DNA of 64,000 nt from Mustela lutreola (GCF_030435805.1 NC_081291.1:10997001-11061000), one strand, 5' to 3'. Counted from the stretch's first letter, positions 47,870 through 60,169 are shown. Notes: generated by a model from the letters alone, not told the origin. Made by a program: numbers and translations.

Positions 47870-48300
47870 TTCTTTTTTATTATTTTTTATTAATTTTTTT
47901 AATAAACATATTATGTATTTTTATCCCCAGGGGTACCAGTCTTTGAATCACCAGGTTTACTACACACTTCACAGCACTCACCATAGCACATACCCTCCCC
48001 AATGTCCATAACCCCACCACCCTCTCCTGACCCCAGTTTTTTTTGTGGGATTAAGAGTCTCTTATTACCCTGGGGATAAAAATACATGTTTATAAAAAAA
48101 ATAAAAAATTAAAAAAAATAGAGTTTCTTATTATTTGTCTCCCTCCGGATCCCATCTTATTTCATTTATTCTCTTCCTCTCCCCAAACTCCCCATGTTTC
48201 ATCTCCACTTCCTCATATTAGGGAGATCACATGATAGTTGTCATTCTCCGATTGACTTATTTCACTAAACATAATACCCTCTAGTTCCATCCATATCATA
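47870..48300 (-). mobile_element. L1 alpha 3' end
   Basis: Minus-strand alpha terminus (TTTTTATCCCCAGGGGTACC), 3'UTR, then the ORF2 end. Interrupted at 48067-48119 by a second alpha tail in the opposite direction. Confidence 0.9.
48067..48119 (+). mobile_element. Ultra-short L1 alpha 3' end (53 bases)
   Basis: ACCCTGGGGATAAAAATACA plus A-rich tail, nothing else. Flanked by AGAGTCTCTTATT (48054-48066) and AGAGTTTCTTATT (48120-48132), which differ at one base. Confidence 0.85.
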
Positions 48301-49002
48301 GAATGGCAGACTTTCTAATGACACAGAACAGAATATCAAAAGGACCTTGTGAAATAGTATAATCTGGTCACATAAGCAATCAAATCATTGTAAGTGTTAT
48401 AGATATTTGCATTGAAAAACTAAATATAAGATTCCTAAACATTGTTTTGGACAGTTAAGACCAATGGGTGAAAATTATAGAATCCAACAGATGGCATAAA
48501 AAATGCCCTTGTTATTTACTTCCTTTATTTACCTACGTATGAAGTAAGGAAGCTTGAGGGATTGTGTAGTAAAAAATAAAAATTCGGAGATAAAAGTTGA
48601 AGGACAGAAAGCCATAGATATTCTAGACAAGCTCTCCTCAGTCATGAATGAGCAGGAGAAACCCCTGTGGTCTTAACATAATGTAGATTCTGATTCAGCA
48701 AGTCTGAATGTAGTCTGAGACTCTGCATTCAAAGAAGCTCTGGGAAGTATTTCTCCTGCTGATCCATGGACTACACTCTGAGTAGCCAGACTATAAGGGG
48801 CACAACTGCTTTGGAAGTAGGACTACATTTTCAGATAGCAGTGACAGCAGAGGGAAATATGAAAACATTTCAAATTCTCCAACCATGGCAATTATAACAG
48901 CGTAGTACTTTACTAATCCATTCACCAGAAATGAAAGACAATCACATTTCTGTGCTGCCAATGAGATGGCCAAGATATGCTGATTTTTTTCTTTCTTGCT
49001 AG
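48301..49002. other. No gene; upstream flank of OR relic
   Basis: Ends in a pyrimidine-rich TTTTTTTCTTTCTTGCTAG (AG at 49001-49002), which could be the old splice acceptor of the OR exon that follows. Confidence 0.5.
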
Positions 49003-49024
49003 TTATTTCATCTGCACAAAATCA

Positions 49025-49978
49025 AGAAATCAAACATATGACTCAGAATTTCTTCTCCTGTGATGCTGAGCAAAGTCAGAGGTTCAGTTCAAGCTCTTAG
49101 TGCTGTTCCTGTCCATATATTTGGTCACCTTCACTAGGAGCCTGCTCATCATCCTGGCCATATGTTCAGACTCCCACCTCCAGACACCCATTAACTTCAT
49201 CTTGTCCTGTTGACACCTTTTTTGCCTCTGCCACCATCCCCAAGATGCTGCTGAACATCCAGACTCAGATTAAAACCGTAACATATGAAGGATGCTTTAC
49301 CCAGGTTTTTTTTTTTTTTTTTTCATTGTATTTGGATGCCTGGACAATTTACTCCTGACTGTGAGGGCCTATGACATCTTGGAAGTCATCTGTCACCTCC
49401 TGCACTACTCAGTTGTCATGAACCCCCAGTTCTGTGGGCTGCTGGCCTTGAGGTCCTGGTGCTCAGTGTCATAGGCTCTCTGCTCAAGACATTGACAATT
49501 TGAGGCTGTCCTTCTCCACAAACATGGAAATGCCACAATTTTTTGTGATATTCCTGACATCCTGAAGCTTCCCTGTATGTTCTGACACCTTTATCAATAA
49601 AATTATGTTGTATTCTACAACTGCTCTTCCAGCTGTGGTTCCTAGCCACAGAATATTTTTATCTTACTATCAAATTCTTTCCACCATACTCAGCATTCCT
49701 AAGCTGCAGGTAATTACAATGTGTGTGCTTCCACATATGTGTCTCACCTCTAGGTGGTCTCCTTGTTCTGTGTCACCGGCCTTGGGGTTGAGTGCAGTTC
49801 TGCAACAACTTCATTATCTGGGATGAGTCTGGTGCTCTGGGTGATGTACACCATTATCACCCCCTTGCCTAACCCCTTCATCTACATCTTGAGGAACAGG
49901 GACATGAAAGAGGTCCAGAGTAAGCATCTCAACAAAGTGGTGCCTCTCAGTGTCAGAATCACTATAGGACTCTCCTGA
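49025..49978 (+). pseudogene. Olfactory receptor pseudogene, plus strand
   Basis: Single-exon OR relic in the orientation opposite to the other two. Recognisable parts: [13 protein letters not shown]-like TM1/loop 1 near 49140-49200, KMLLNIQT near 49244, [12 protein letters not shown] followed by [29 protein letters not shown] near 49330-49450, and [16 protein letters not shown] near 49867-49914. KMLLNIQT and the general pattern fit family 7. The MAYDRF motif is altered to RAYDIL, the frame changes many times, the start region is not recognisable, and a T-run of about 20 bases (near 49304-49323) expands what was a short phenylalanine stretch in TM3. Confidence 0.9.
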
Positions 49979-50185
49979 GTAGCTGGACACACAATATGGA
50001 GGCCCTGAGATCCTGGCTTCCTTTATCCAATATTTTTATTTTTCTCCAGGTGTATACATTTTAAACAAGTTCTCTCTTTGGGTCAATCTAACATTCTCTA
50101 TTTTCCTTCAGGATATATGTTGGGATCCCCTTTCTGCTTTATAGCCAGTCTTTTTATTTGGTGCAAATACAACCTTGTATTTTCT
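49979..50185. other. No gene; flank of inversion breakpoint
   Basis: Ends GTATTTTCTCCAG at the point where L1 ORF2 sequence begins abruptly. Confidence 0.5.
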
Positions 50186-52250
50186 CCAGCAATCAGACAA
50201 CAAAGAGAAATAAAAGGTATCCAGATTGGCAATGAAGAAGTGAAATTTTCTTTCTTCGCAGATGACATGATTCTTTATATGGAAAACCCAAAAGACTCCA
50301 CCCCCAAACTACTAGAACTCATACAGCAATTCAGCAATGTGGCAGGATACAAAGTCAATGTACAGAAATCAGTGGCTGTCTTAAACACTAACAATGAAAG
50401 TACAGAAAGGGAAATTAGAGAATAGATTCCATTTACTATAACACCAAGAACCATAAGATACATGGGAATAAACGGGAATAAACCTAACCAAAGAGGTAAA
50501 GTATCTGTATTAGAGGAACTACAGAACACTCATGAAAGAAATTAAAGAAGACATAAATAGATGGAAGACCATTCCATGCTCTTGGATTGGAAGAATAAAC
50601 ATTGTTAAAATATCTATGCTGCCTAGAGCAATCTATACCATTTAATGCCATTCCAAACAAAATTCCACCAGTATTCTTCAAAGAGCTGGAGCAAATAATC
50701 CAAAAATTTGTATGGAATCAGAAGAGACCCCGAATCGCTAAGGAAATGTTGAAAAACAAAAATAAAACTGGGAGCATCACGTTACCTGATTTCAAGCTTT
50801 ACTACAAAGCTGTGATCACCAGGACAGCATGGTGCTGGCATAAAAACAGACACATAGACCAGTGGGACAGAGTAGAGTGCCCATATAAGGACCCTCAACT
50901 CTATGGGCAAATAATCTTTGACAAAGCAGGAAAAAATATACAGTGGAAAAAAGACAGTCTCTTCAATAAATGGTGCTGGGAAAACTGGGCAGCTATATGT
51001 AGAAGAATGAAACTTGACCATTCTCTTACATCATACACAAAGATAAACTCAAAATGGATAAAAGACCTCAATGTGAGACAGGAATCCATCAGAATCCTAG
51101 AGGAGAGCATAGGCAATAACCTCTTCGATATCAGCCACAACAATTTCTTTCAAGATATGTCTCGAAAGGCAAAGGAAACAAAAGCAAAAATAAACTTTTG
51201 GGACTCCATCAAAATCAAAAGCTTCTGCACAGCAAAGGAAACAGTCAACAAAACAAAGAGGCAACCCACGGAATGGGAGAAGATATTTGCAAATGACAGT
51301 ACAGACAAAAGGTTGATATCCAGGATCTATAATAAACTCCTGAAACTCAACTCACACAAAACAGACAAGCATATCAAAAAATGGGCAGAAGATATGGACA
51401 GACACTTCTCCAATGAAGACATACAAATGACTATCAGACACATGAAAAAATGTTCATCATCACTAGCTACCAAGGAGATGCAAATTAAAACCACATTGAG
51501 ATATCACCTTACACCAGTTAGAATGGCCAAAATTAACATGACAGGAAACAACATGTGTTGGAGGGGATGTGGAGAAAGGGGAACCCTCTTCCACAGTTGG
51601 TGGGAATTCACGTTTGTGCAGCTTCTTTGGAGAACAGTGTGGAGATTCCTCAAGAAATTAAAAATAGAACTTCCCTATTACCCTGCCATTGCACTCCTGA
51701 GTATTTACCCCAAAGATACATATGTAGTGAACAGAAGGTCCATCTGTACCCCAATGTTAATTGCAGCAATGGCCACGGTCGCCAAACTGTGGAAAGAACC
51801 AAGATGCCCTTCAACGGACGGATGGATAAGGAAGATGTGGTCCATATACACTATGGAGTATTATGCCTCCATCAGAAAAGATGAATACTCAACTTATGTA
51901 GCAACATGGACGGGATGGGAAGAGATTATGCTGAGTGAAATAAGTCAAGCAGAGAGAGCCAATTATCATATGGTTTCACTTATTTGTGGAGCATAACAAA
52001 TAGCATGGAGGACATGAGGAGTTAGAGAGGAGAAGGGAGTTGGGGGAAATTGGGAGGGAGGGTGAACCATGAGAGACTATGGACTCTAAAAATCAATCTG
52101 AGGGGTTTGAATTGGCGGGTGGGTGGGAGGTTGGGGTACCAGGTGGTGTGTATTAGAGGGCATGAATTGCATGGAGCACTGGGTGTGGTGAAGAAATAAT
52201 GAATATTGTTAAGCCGAAAATAAAAAATAAATAAAAAAAAAAAACAAAAA
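50186..52250 (+). mobile_element. L1 beta, 3' half of an inverted-apart element
   Basis: Starts within the reverse transcriptase (CAATCAGACAACAAAGAG) and runs to the 3' tail. Its missing 5' part is at 53672-59253 on the other strand and stops about 15 bases short of where this begins. The target-site duplication GAAAATGAAAT follows the tail (52251-52261) and recurs, inverted, after the 5' end (59254-59264). Confidence 0.9.
50602..51996 (+). pseudogene. L1 ORF2 C-terminal 464-codon open stretch
   Basis: Thumb to C-terminus of ORF2p, the longest open part of this half element. Upstream pieces include [14 protein letters not shown] (near 50256) and a stop near 50425. The Cys-rich motif is damaged: CWRGCGERG is kept but the later part reads HSWWEFTF in place of HCWWECK. 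Without its own 5' part it has no start and is not a gene. Confidence 0.9.
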
Positions 52251-52261
52251 GAAAATGAAAT

Positions 52262-53059
52262 AACTAAAATGAACTTGTAGAAAAAATATAAAATAACATG
52301 AATTTCTAGAAGACAGATTAGATGATTCCTCTGAACATAAACTAGATGGAAGTAAAAGAACTGAGAATAGTAATTGATGGATTTCAGCTTGTAAGAACCT
52401 ATAGGTCCAATAATAAAGAAATTTAAAAATAAGTGTAAAACTAGGGAAAATACCTAGAATATATTGGATATTGAAAAATGTAAATTGTAAATATGTAAAA
52501 AGTTATTTTAAGGAAAAGTGAACAAAAATACTTGAGATGATAAAGGATCTAGTGATGCAAACCAAAAGTATAAGAAGAATACATGGGAATAATTATATAA
52601 ATGAAAAAATGTACTAAACTTTGTAACAATCAAATGAATTGAAATTATAATATTAAGAATACCTTAATAAATCTCAGTGTAAGATTAGATTTATTTTTAA
52701 GGCTACAGCCCCGAGAGACATAACATTTTTTAGCTGGGGAGCTGACTTCTAGAAGTGTACAATTATATGTTAGGAGTTAAAATGTTATTATAATGAGATC
52801 TGGCTAGTGACAATGTAATGTGATACCTGAGAGACCATCTGAATCAGGCAGTCGTCCACAGATCTCAGAAGGGTTGAGCCTTTACACCACAGCCTTGACC
52901 TTGAATGAGTCATCTGGACACCATAAACTCCACCTCCTCCATAATAAACTGGGAATGATTCAAATCACACAAATGTTATTGGAAAACTTACATGACATAA
53001 ATACTTAAACAGTGCAGGAAGATAACTATCATTATTTTTTGTCAAGATCCATATCAACA
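52262..53059. other. No gene; inside the inverted segment
   Basis: AT-rich sequence without motifs, originally the left flank of the L1 and now between its halves. Confidence 0.55.
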
Positions 53060-53071
53060 ACCAAATTTCTT

Positions 53072-53228
53072 GGGGCACCTGGGTGGCCCACTTGTTAAGC
53101 ACATGGACTCTTGATCTCAGCTCTGGTCTTGATCTCAAGATCTTCAAGATCTCAGATCTTCAAGTTCTGACTTGGGCTCTATGCTGGGAATGGAGACAGC
53201 TAAAAGCAAACAAACGAACAAACAAAAG
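53072..53228 (+). mobile_element. Old CAN-SINE with target duplication
   Basis: GGGGCACCTGGGTGGCCCAC head. ACCAAATTTCTT at 53060-53071 and 53229-53240 is exact. Confidence 0.88.
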
Positions 53229-53240
53229 ACCAAATTTCTT

Positions 53241-53671
53241 TTGTAGCTCAGAAGTTTTCATCAAAGCAATACATTTTTTTCCTGGTCCTGACTGTATTTC
53301 ACCATCTGTCCAACTATTTTTCACTGAACAAATATTCACTGAGTATAAGCACCTTCCTGAGAACTGTCCTAGGCACTGCAGTTTCAAAGATAGGTAAGAG
53401 ACAGTTCTGAAATCCAAAGAATCTAAATTGTGGACAAGCAGAGAAATTTAATAAAATTGATGTGACTGAATGAAAAGTGAATCAGATCAGGAAAAAGGGG
53501 GAAGAGTCAGATCGTTGAGTTGATTTTATTCTCATGACCCAAGAAAACATCCTTGGAAATGAGTTTTCAAGCAAGTTCCAAAATAGGCACCTATCCCATC
53601 ACTTTGAGGCTAGATGTTAATTACATGAGGTTTGACTTATTTTTTTAGGAAATCCAAAACATTACTGAAGA
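53241..53671. other. No gene; L2-like remnant near 53320-53390
   Basis: AACAAATATTCACTGAG and GTCCTAGGCACTGCAG are reminiscent of L2. Ends at the second inversion breakpoint. Confidence 0.4.
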
Positions 53672-54763
53672 TTATAAAATACTATGTTGAAGAAGAGTGG
53701 TGAGAGTGGGCATCCTTGTAGTGTTCCTGATCTCAACGGGAAGGCTGCAAGCTTTCTCCCATTGAGGATGATATTTGCTGTGGGTCTTTCATAGATAAAT
53801 TTGATGAAGTTCAGGAATCTTCCCTCTATCCCTATACTTTGAAGCATTTTAATCAGGAACGGATGCTGGATTTTGTCAAATGCTTTTTCTGCATCAATTG
53901 AGAGGACCATGTGGTTCTTCTCTCTTCTCATAATAATTTGTTCTATCACACTGATTGATTTGCGAATGTTGAATCATCCTTGTAGCCCAGGGATGAATCC
54001 CATCTGGTCATGGTGGATAATCTTTTTAATGTGCTGTTGGATCCTGTTTGCTAGGATTTTGGTGAGAATCTTAGCATCCATATTCATCAGTGATGTTGGT
54101 ATAAAATTCTCCTTTTTGGTAGGGTCTTTGCCTGGTTTGGGGATCAGGGTAATGCTGGCTTTACATAAAGATTCAGGAAGTTTTCCTTCTGCTTCAGTTT
54201 TTTGAAACAGCTTCAGGAGAATAGGTGCTATTTCTTCTTTGAAAGTTTGGTAGAATTCCCCAGGGAATTCGTCAGGTCCTGGGCTCTTGTTTTTTGGGAC
54301 ATTTTTGATCACGGCTTCAATCTCGTTACTAGATATTGGTCTATTCAAGTTGTCAAGTTCTTCCTGGTTCAATTTTGGGAGTTTATAGTTTTCCAGGAAT
54401 GCATCCATTTCATCTAGGTTGCTTAGCTTATTGGCATATAACTGTTGGTAATAACTTCTGATGATTGTTTCTACTTCGTTGGTGTTCATTGTGATCTCTC
54501 CCTTTTTATTCATAATTTTATGAATTTGGGTTTTCTCTCTTTTCTTTTGGATTAGTGTTGCCAATGGTTTATTGATCTTATTGATTCTTTCAAAAAACGA
54601 TCTTCTAGTTTCATTGATACATTCTACTGTATCTCTGGTTTCTACCTCATTGATCTCAGCTCTAATCTTGATTATTTCCCTTCTTATGTGTGGAGTTGGT
54701 TTTATTTGCTGTTGATTCCCCAGTTCTTTAAGGTGTAGAGACAGCTTCTGTGTTCTGGATTTT

Positions 54764-54799
<36 letters not shown>

Positions 54800-55707
54800 A
54801 GGCTTGGATGGCTATGTATTTCCCCCTTAGGACTGCCTTTGCTGTATCCCATAGGTTTTAGACCGAAGTGTGCTCATTGTCATTGGTTTCCATGAATTGT
54901 TTCAGTTCTTCTTTGATCTCCTGGTTGATCCAAGCATTCTTAAGCAAGGTGGCCTTTAGCTTCCAGGTATTTGAATTCCTTCGGAAATTTTCCTTGTGAT
55001 TGAGCTCCAGTTTCAAAGTCTTGTGATCTGAGAATGTGCAGGGAAAAATCTCAGTCTTTTGTCTCGGTTGAGTCCTGATTTGTGACCCAGTATGTGGTCT
55101 ATTCTTGGGAAGGTTCCATGTGCACTTGAGAAGAATGAGTATTCTGTTGTTTTAGGGTAGAATGTTCTGTATATATCTATGAGGTCCATCTGGTCCAGTG
55201 TGTCATTCAATGCTCTTGTTTCTTTATTGATTTTCTGCTTTGATGATCTGTCTATTTCTGTGAGAGGCATGTTAAGATCTCCTATTATTAATATATTTAT
55301 ATCAATATGATCCTTTATCTTGATTAACAATTTTCTTATGTAGTTTTCTGCTCCCACAATGGGGGCATAGATATTTACAATTGTTAGATCACCTTGGTGG
55401 AGAGTTTCTTTAAGAATGATGTAGTGTCCTTTGTATCTCTGTCTACAGTCTTTAGTTTAAAATCTAATTTGTCTGGTATGAGATTTCCTTCCCCAGCCTT
55501 CTTTTGAGGCCCACTGGCATGAAAAATGCTTCTCCGTCCCTTTACTTTCAGTCTGGATGTATCTTTAGGTTCAAAATGGGTCTCTGGTAGACAACATATG
55601 GATGGATCCTGTCGTTTTATCCAATTTGCAACCCTGTGCCGTTTTATGGGCACATTTAGGCCATTCACATTGAGAGTGATTATTGATAGATACGTTTGTA
55701 TTGACAT
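53672..55707 (-). pseudogene. L1 ORF2, N-terminal part
   Basis: Begins MSIQTYLSIITLNVNGLN. The endonuclease shows LPETHFEPKD (usually LQETHF) and GDLNMPLTEID near 55270, followed by a frame change. The region from 54852 down to 53974 is open for 292 codons up to [14 protein letters not shown] few frame breaks in all; the copy is less decayed than 8775-12610. Confidence 0.9.
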
Positions 55708-55977
55708 TGTGTTACCTTTGAAGTCTTTCTTTCTCTAGTATGTCTCCATATTTCTGTTCAATGCTAATCTTAGGATTTTTCCTCTTTTATAGAACCCCCC
55801 TTAATATTTCCTGCAGTGTGGGCATGGTGGTTGCATAGTCTTTTAAGCCCTGAGGTCGTGGAAGCTCTTTATCTTTTCATCCATTCTGAATGTCAGTCTT
55901 GCTGGATAAAGTATTCTTGGCTGCAAGTTCTTCTCATTTAATGCCATGAATATGTCTTGCCAGCCCTTTCTGGTTTG

Positions 55978-56716
55978 CTATTTCTCTGTGGACAGGTCTG
56001 ACGTTATTCTGATGGGCTTTCCTCTGTAAGTAAGAAGCCTTTTTGTCCTAGCAGCTTTCAAGAGATTATACCTACAATTATGATTCCTCAATTTGACTAT
56101 CAGGTGACTTGGTGTTTTTGGGGGAATGTATAATCTTGGGTGGAGACCTTTCAGCTCCAGTACATGAAGGCTTGTTCCATTCGCGAGATTGGAAAAATTT
56201 TCATGAAGAACTTGTTCCACTATATCTTCTAGAATTCTTTCTTTATCCTCCCCTTCAGGGATTCCAATAATTCTGACATTGGAACGTTTCATGGCATCAT
56301 TTATTTCCCTGATTCTGTTTTCGTGGTTTCTAAGCTGTTTGTTCCAGGCTTCCTCCTGATCCTTTCTCTCTATTTGTTTGTCCTCCAGATCACTAATTCT
56401 ATCTTCTGTCTCAGTTACCCTAGCTTTGAAAGGATTTAGATTAGATTGGAACTCATTGAGAGCATTATGAAGTTCATCCCTGGTAGCTTTAGGCTCAGCC
56501 CTAACATTGTGAACATCCTGTCTGGTCACTTTCAGTTCGGCCCTAATCAATTCCGTTTGGTCATCCATGGCTTTCTCCAACCTAGCTATTGCCTGGATAA
56601 TTGTTAGCCTGAATTCTCTTTCCAACATATTGTCTATGTTGATAGCTGTTAGCTCTGTTCCAGAAGGTCCATCCTCTGTGTTTTTCTTCTGTTGTATATT
56701 CCTCCTCCTAGTCATT
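55978..56716 (-). pseudogene. L1 ORF1, truncated by a stop
   Basis: Starts MTRRRNIQQKKNTEDGPS at 56716. The coiled-coil and RRM regions are open (SNVRIIGIPEGED), and a stop follows SDLSTEK at about 55980. The remaining C-terminal part (about 60 codons, near 55800-55977) is present but out of frame. In-frame codons upstream of the chosen ATG belong to the 5'UTR. Confidence 0.88.
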
Positions 56717-57479
56717 TTGGTGGGAGATGACTGAACAGATGTAGCTGGATGTATTGACCGTGGTGCCGTCAAGGTGGACCCTGGAACACTTCTGAGCAAT
56801 CAGAATTCCCCACCCAAACGGGAGACAAAAGAAAAGAAAAAGAAAAAAAAGAGAGAGATACAGGAAAGAAAGGGAAGATGAAAGAGAAAGTTCAGCCCAA
56901 ATGGGCCCCAATGTACGATTTATGAAGTATATAAACAAAAACAGACAAACAAAAAGACTGATAAAAGTATATGACACAAGAAAAAATATTTATGCAAATA
57001 AAGGAAGAACCTCCTCAAAAAGAACCCCAAATATAAGATTTATATACTATCAGGACAAACACATAAACACAGAAATGGTGGTGGAAGAAAAAGATGGGAG
57101 AGTGGTTATAAATTCTCAGTGTGGGTGAGGAACGTTGTTTTAATTCTTCCTGGGTGTATCTTGATATCTTTGTTAAAGGAATCAACTTTCCTAAGATAAA
57201 GGGGATTAAAAATTGGTGTACCTATAGGGGTAGTATTGATTGGGGAAAGGGGATTACTTTGAAGGTTAACTCTATATGAATATTAGAAAATGAAAATAAA
57301 AAAATAAACTAGACTAAACTAAACTAAAATTTAAGAAAAAGAAATTCAAAAATAGAAATGTAAAAGAAAAACACAGGTGTATGTATCAAAAAGTTCAGGT
57401 TAGAAGGTTATTATGGAATTTGATGTACTGGACAGCTCACTGTTAGGGTAAATACGTTAAAAAATTATAAGAGATTAAG

Positions 57480-57650
57480 AGGGTTGCTGGGGGGAGGGGT
57501 TTTGGGAGAAGTGGGTGGGATTATGGACATTGGGGAGGGTATGTGCTTTGGTGAGTGCTGTGAAGTGTGTAAACCTGGTGATTCACAGACCTGTACCCCG
57601 GGGGATAAAAATATATGTTTATAAAAAATAAAAAATTAAAAAAATTTATA
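57480..57650 (+). mobile_element. L1 alpha 3' end, about 170 bases
   Basis: Inserted in the beta 5'UTR. Ends in the alpha terminus and A-rich tail. AAAAATTATAAG and AAAAATTTATAAG on the two sides are a probable target-site duplication. It shows that alpha was active after beta. Confidence 0.88.
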
Positions 57651-57902
57651 AGAAAAAAAGAACCAGAATAGTGGGAATGAGTTGAAAATAAAAGTTGTCC
57701 TATGAAGTAGTGGTGGTTGTTCTCTTGCAGTCTTTTTTTTTTTTTTTTCTTCCTTGGTTTGTTTTCTGGGGGAGGGGCCTGCCATGTGGGTTTTCAGTCA
57801 ATGATGTTCCATGAGTTAAGTCCCCCCCACCTCCCTCAAGGGGGTGGGCTCTGAGGAAACTGTTTTTTTTTTTTTTTTTTCAGGCTTTTCTTCTCTGGCG
57901 GA

Positions 57903-58111
57903 TTTTTTTTTTTTTAAAGATTTTTATTTATTTATTTGACAGAGAGAGAGAGAGAGAGAGATCGATCACAAGTAGGCAGAGAGGCAGGCAGAGAGAGGGA
58001 AGCAGGCTCCCTGCTGAGCAGAGAGCTTGATGCGGGACTCGATCCCAGCACCCCGGGATCATGACCTGAGCTGAAGGCAGAGGCTCAACCTCTGAGCCAC
58101 CCAGGGGCCCC
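57903..58111 (-). mobile_element. CAN-SINE
   Basis: T-rich tail at 57906 onward, (GA)n and the usual body. CTCTGGCGG/CTCTGGTGG on the two sides are probable target-site copies. Confidence 0.93.
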
Positions 58112-59264
58112 TCTCTGGTGGTTTTTGTGTTTGTTCAATTTTTTTTTTCCTCACCTTGACCACTTTTGATGGTTTTTGTAGTTTTAGAGGAAAACAGACT
58201 GCACCCTGAGCTCCCTCTCAGAGAGAAGCCTCAGTTTGGCTGCAGAGCCCCGATGAGTTCCCCCTTGGCCGCTGGCAGAGCAGGTTCAGAGTCATGGTCC
58301 CTGGGGATGCCGGATCTTTTGTTTGTACCCAAAACCATGGCAGTAGCAGCACTCTGGGAGTTCCAGACTGCCTAAGAGGTTCCAAGCAGCGATCGCACAC
58401 TGAGATTTTCCTGCTGGCCTGGGCTGGGAATGCCTGGTCTTCCTGGGTCTAAGAGTTCCCGGCTTGCACGCACATCTTTCAGGGGCAGCTATGGGTCGCG
58501 TGTTCGCATCTCAGGCACTGAGAACAGGGCTCAGGTCCAAAAGCACCAGGCTGGGCTTTTGCGCACCTCTGTCAGGGGAGAGATTGGGACACGCATCTTA
58601 GGCTCTGAAACAATGGCATGGGTCAAAGAATGCTGGCTGGGCCTTTGTCACTCTCTCAGGGAAGTATGAGGGACGCGCGCATGTATCTCAGGCTTTGTAG
58701 CAGGGCTCGCGCGTTCTGCCATCTGGTGTGGCTCCCATCCCCTCACAGGAGCCAGAACCCACGCATTCTTGGGCACTTGGGTCTTAGGGACCAAGACCTG
58801 GTTTCTCCACCGCACTCTCTCTGCCTCAGCGCCAGGGGAGGCTGTCCTGGGACGGGGACTTAAGCCCCTGTCCCTAGCTGCCCCAATTCCTACAATTCCC
58901 CACCCCGCCCCCTGGCGATCCTTTGCTCTTTTTGAGTGCTTTCAACCAGTCTCCAAGTTAATGCTGGTCCCCAGACACAGGGCACTCTCGGATTGGGATA
59001 TTACTTTCCAACAGGTCACCTCTGGTGGCTCCCTCCCCCTTTTGCTTACCTTCTGATATCAGTCCACTGTTCCCCCTCCGCTTTAAATGCCCACTGGCAT
59101 CTTCTGCCCCTGTAGAGATCCAGACGTGTATAATTCTGATCTCAGGCTGATTTCATGGGTGATCAGAGTTCTTTGGTAGGTAATCAGCTCACTTTAGGGT
59201 ACAGGTTGAAAAGGTGCCTCCTTCTACTTCCCCACCATCTTGTCCCCCCTCTCATTTCATTTTC

Positions 59265-59645
59265 ATACATGTTCACTCACTTCATGCCAACAAGTGGTTG
59301 GCATTGAGATAGAAATTTAATTTATTTTGCTTTATTCTAAGAACCAATTAGTCAGTACCATTTATTTCCAGTCTTTCTTTCCTAATTGGTTTTGATTCCA
59401 CTTTAATAGCACCTTTTTCTTTTATAAGATATGTGTTTTCTTATTCTCCTGCCTTAACACCAATTTAGGCATAAGCCATTTTCACAATGTTTTCATAAAT
59501 TGAAGATCACTACACATTTTATTCATGAGCAGAGGCTAGATTACCTTTCTAGTATGGGTTCTCTGCTTTTCCTAGTGGCAGAACACTGATTTGAGAGGGA
59601 CGACAATATACTAAGATTAAAACATCATCAATGCAGTGTGATAAT
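59265..59645. other. No gene seen
   Basis: Spacer to the right of the L1 5' end. Confidence 0.6.
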
Positions 59646-59649
59646 GTGC

Positions 59650-60165
59650 CTTTGCTTACTATAGCTGTGGCAAGTGACTGCAGACTTAGTGGCTTAAAAT
59701 GAGCACAAAGGTATTACCTTACAGTTCTGCATATCAGAAGTACAAAATGTGTCTCCACGGAATATAAGTCAGCTTGTCTGCAGGGCTGCATTTCTTTGTA
59801 AAGATTCTAAGGGGTAATCCACTTTCTTGCTTCTCCAGCTTTTAGAGACTGCCAGCTTCTCCTGTCCAATGGCCAAATCCTCAATCTTCAATGCCTGCTA
59901 TCGCTGGCTGAATCCTTTTCATGCCTCATCTCTCAGACTCATTGCTGCCTCCTCTTTCCATTCACGGATCCTTGTGATGACACTGACTTTAACCAAATAA
60001 TCCAAGATAAAGTCTATTTTAATGTCAGGTGGTTAGCAATACTAATTCCCTCGATAACTATAATTCTTTTTCTATTATAACCTAATATTTTCACATCTTC
60101 TGAGGATGGGGATGCGGACATTTTTGGAAGGCTTTATTCTGCCTAACATACCGTGTGATAAATTT
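59650..60165 (-). mobile_element. Old LTR, MaLR/MLT1-like (tentative family)
   Basis: Read on the minus strand it starts near TAGGCAGAATAAAGCC and ends TTAAGCCACTAAGTCTGCAG, a close pattern match to ancient MaLR-type LTRs. Related to 25393-25857. Non-coding fossil. Confidence 0.45.
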
Positions 60166-60169
60166 GCCC

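Larger units (their letters stand above)
53672..59253 (-). mobile_element. L1 beta, 5' half of an inverted-apart element
   Basis: Minus strand, from the 5' end (GGACAAGATGGTGG, YY1-like, near 59232-59253) through a 2.5-kb 5'UTR, ORF1 and ORF2 to PLFFNIV in the reverse transcriptase. Sequence then changes abruptly. Later insertions in the 5'UTR are an alpha L1 end (57480-57650) and a SINE (57903-58111). Together with 50186-52250 it makes a complete 7.2-kb element once insertions are excluded, the same length as 5694-12870. Confidence 0.93.

Noticed and set aside
50186-53671. Twin priming as the cause of the split L1
   Set aside because: In twin priming the inverted 5' part abuts the 3' part with the poly(A) outermost. 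Here the poly(A) end faces the 5' half across 1.4 kb of non-L1 DNA and the target duplications are in the wrong places, so a later inversion fits better.
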